A stretch of 6,021 bases of DNA, from positions 1 through 6,021 of the forward strand of contig QNAG01000173.1 of NCBI GenBank assembly GCA_003641415.1, in the 5' to 3' direction. A model generated the notes under the pieces. The model saw only the letters and a list, made by a program, of their open reading frames with translations, did no database searches and was not told the origin of the DNA. The DNA comes from Candidatus Zixiibacteriota bacterium. GTDB lineage: Bacteria; Zixibacteria; MSB-5A5; GN15; FEB-12. Positions 5,905 to 6,021 of the stretch are shown here, in pieces (the first letter of the stretch is position 1; the number at the start of each line of letters is the position of its first letter). The position numbers and the translations under genes are program-made.

Positions 5905-6021
5905 GTAGCCAAGTTATCAATTAAGGCAGTTAACGCAATCGAAGATTGTACTACTGAAGGTTATATTCGGTTCCGGGCTTGACTATTATTAAATTCAATT
6001 ACCCGCGAATCCGGAAAAAGA
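5905..6021. other. AT-rich non-coding right edge, upstream of the secreted-protein gene
   Basis: No gene is seen in this stretch. It should hold the promoter of the minus-strand gene starting at 5904, but I could not find a convincing -35/-10 pair. ATATAA (5964-5959) and GATAAC (5920-5915) on the minus strand are -10-like without a good -35. A TTGACT on the plus strand (5979-5984) could be a -35 for a divergent gene beyond the window, but nothing suitable follows at 17 bases. Confidence 0.3.

Noticed and set aside
5979..6021. Plus-strand promoter based on TTGACT
   Set aside because: At 17 bases downstream the sequence is GC-rich (CCCGCG) with no -10 resemblance, so the match is probably chance.

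Overview
The window comes from a bacterial chromosome of moderate, slightly AT-leaning base composition. It looks like a diderm of the FCB type (a Bacteroidota relative or a candidate phylum such as Zixibacteria). This guess rests on the secreted 418-residue protein at the right end, which resembles a family I know from Bacteroidota, and on the ruvX-mltG pair. No gene here fixes the taxonomy, so treat it as tentative. No tRNA, rRNA, insertion sequence, CRISPR array or other mobile feature is visible.

Left half, plus strand (1-2977): three co-directional, tightly packed genes. The first is the 3' part of a protein with a PAS-like segment and a badly eroded histidine-kinase core; it runs in from the left edge. 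A 1-base stop/start overlap (TGATG), preceded by a strong GAGGAGG ribosome site, leads into a 464-residue protein with NtrC-type architecture (receiver, AAA+, Fis-type helix-turn-helix). After 21 bases comes a 182-residue GAF-like protein. The striking point is that the first two proteins have lost the residues that define their families. The kinase-like protein has no phospho-acceptor His and no recognisable N or G1 box. The regulator lacks the receiver Asp and Lys, has a same-length replacement of the sigma-54-contacting GAFTGA loop, has Lys for the Walker B Glu and lacks one arginine finger. Its Walker A motif and DNA-binding helix-turn-helix are intact. This looks like a 'pseudo two-component' module that kept its folds and DNA binding but probably signals without phosphotransfer and without sigma-54.

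Right half, minus strand (3028-5904, transcribed leftward and convergent with the first unit): a secreted protein of unknown function, then ruvX (Holliday-junction-resolvase-like / rRNA-processing nuclease), then mltG (endolytic murein transglycosylase), which overlaps the end of ruvX. A good sigma-70-type promoter lies between the secreted-protein gene and ruvX. Its expected start point falls on the GTG start codon, so ruvX-mltG may be made from a leaderless mRNA. The 50-base convergent junction (2978-3027) has no convincing terminator, and the last 117 bases (5905-6021) show no feature I can support.
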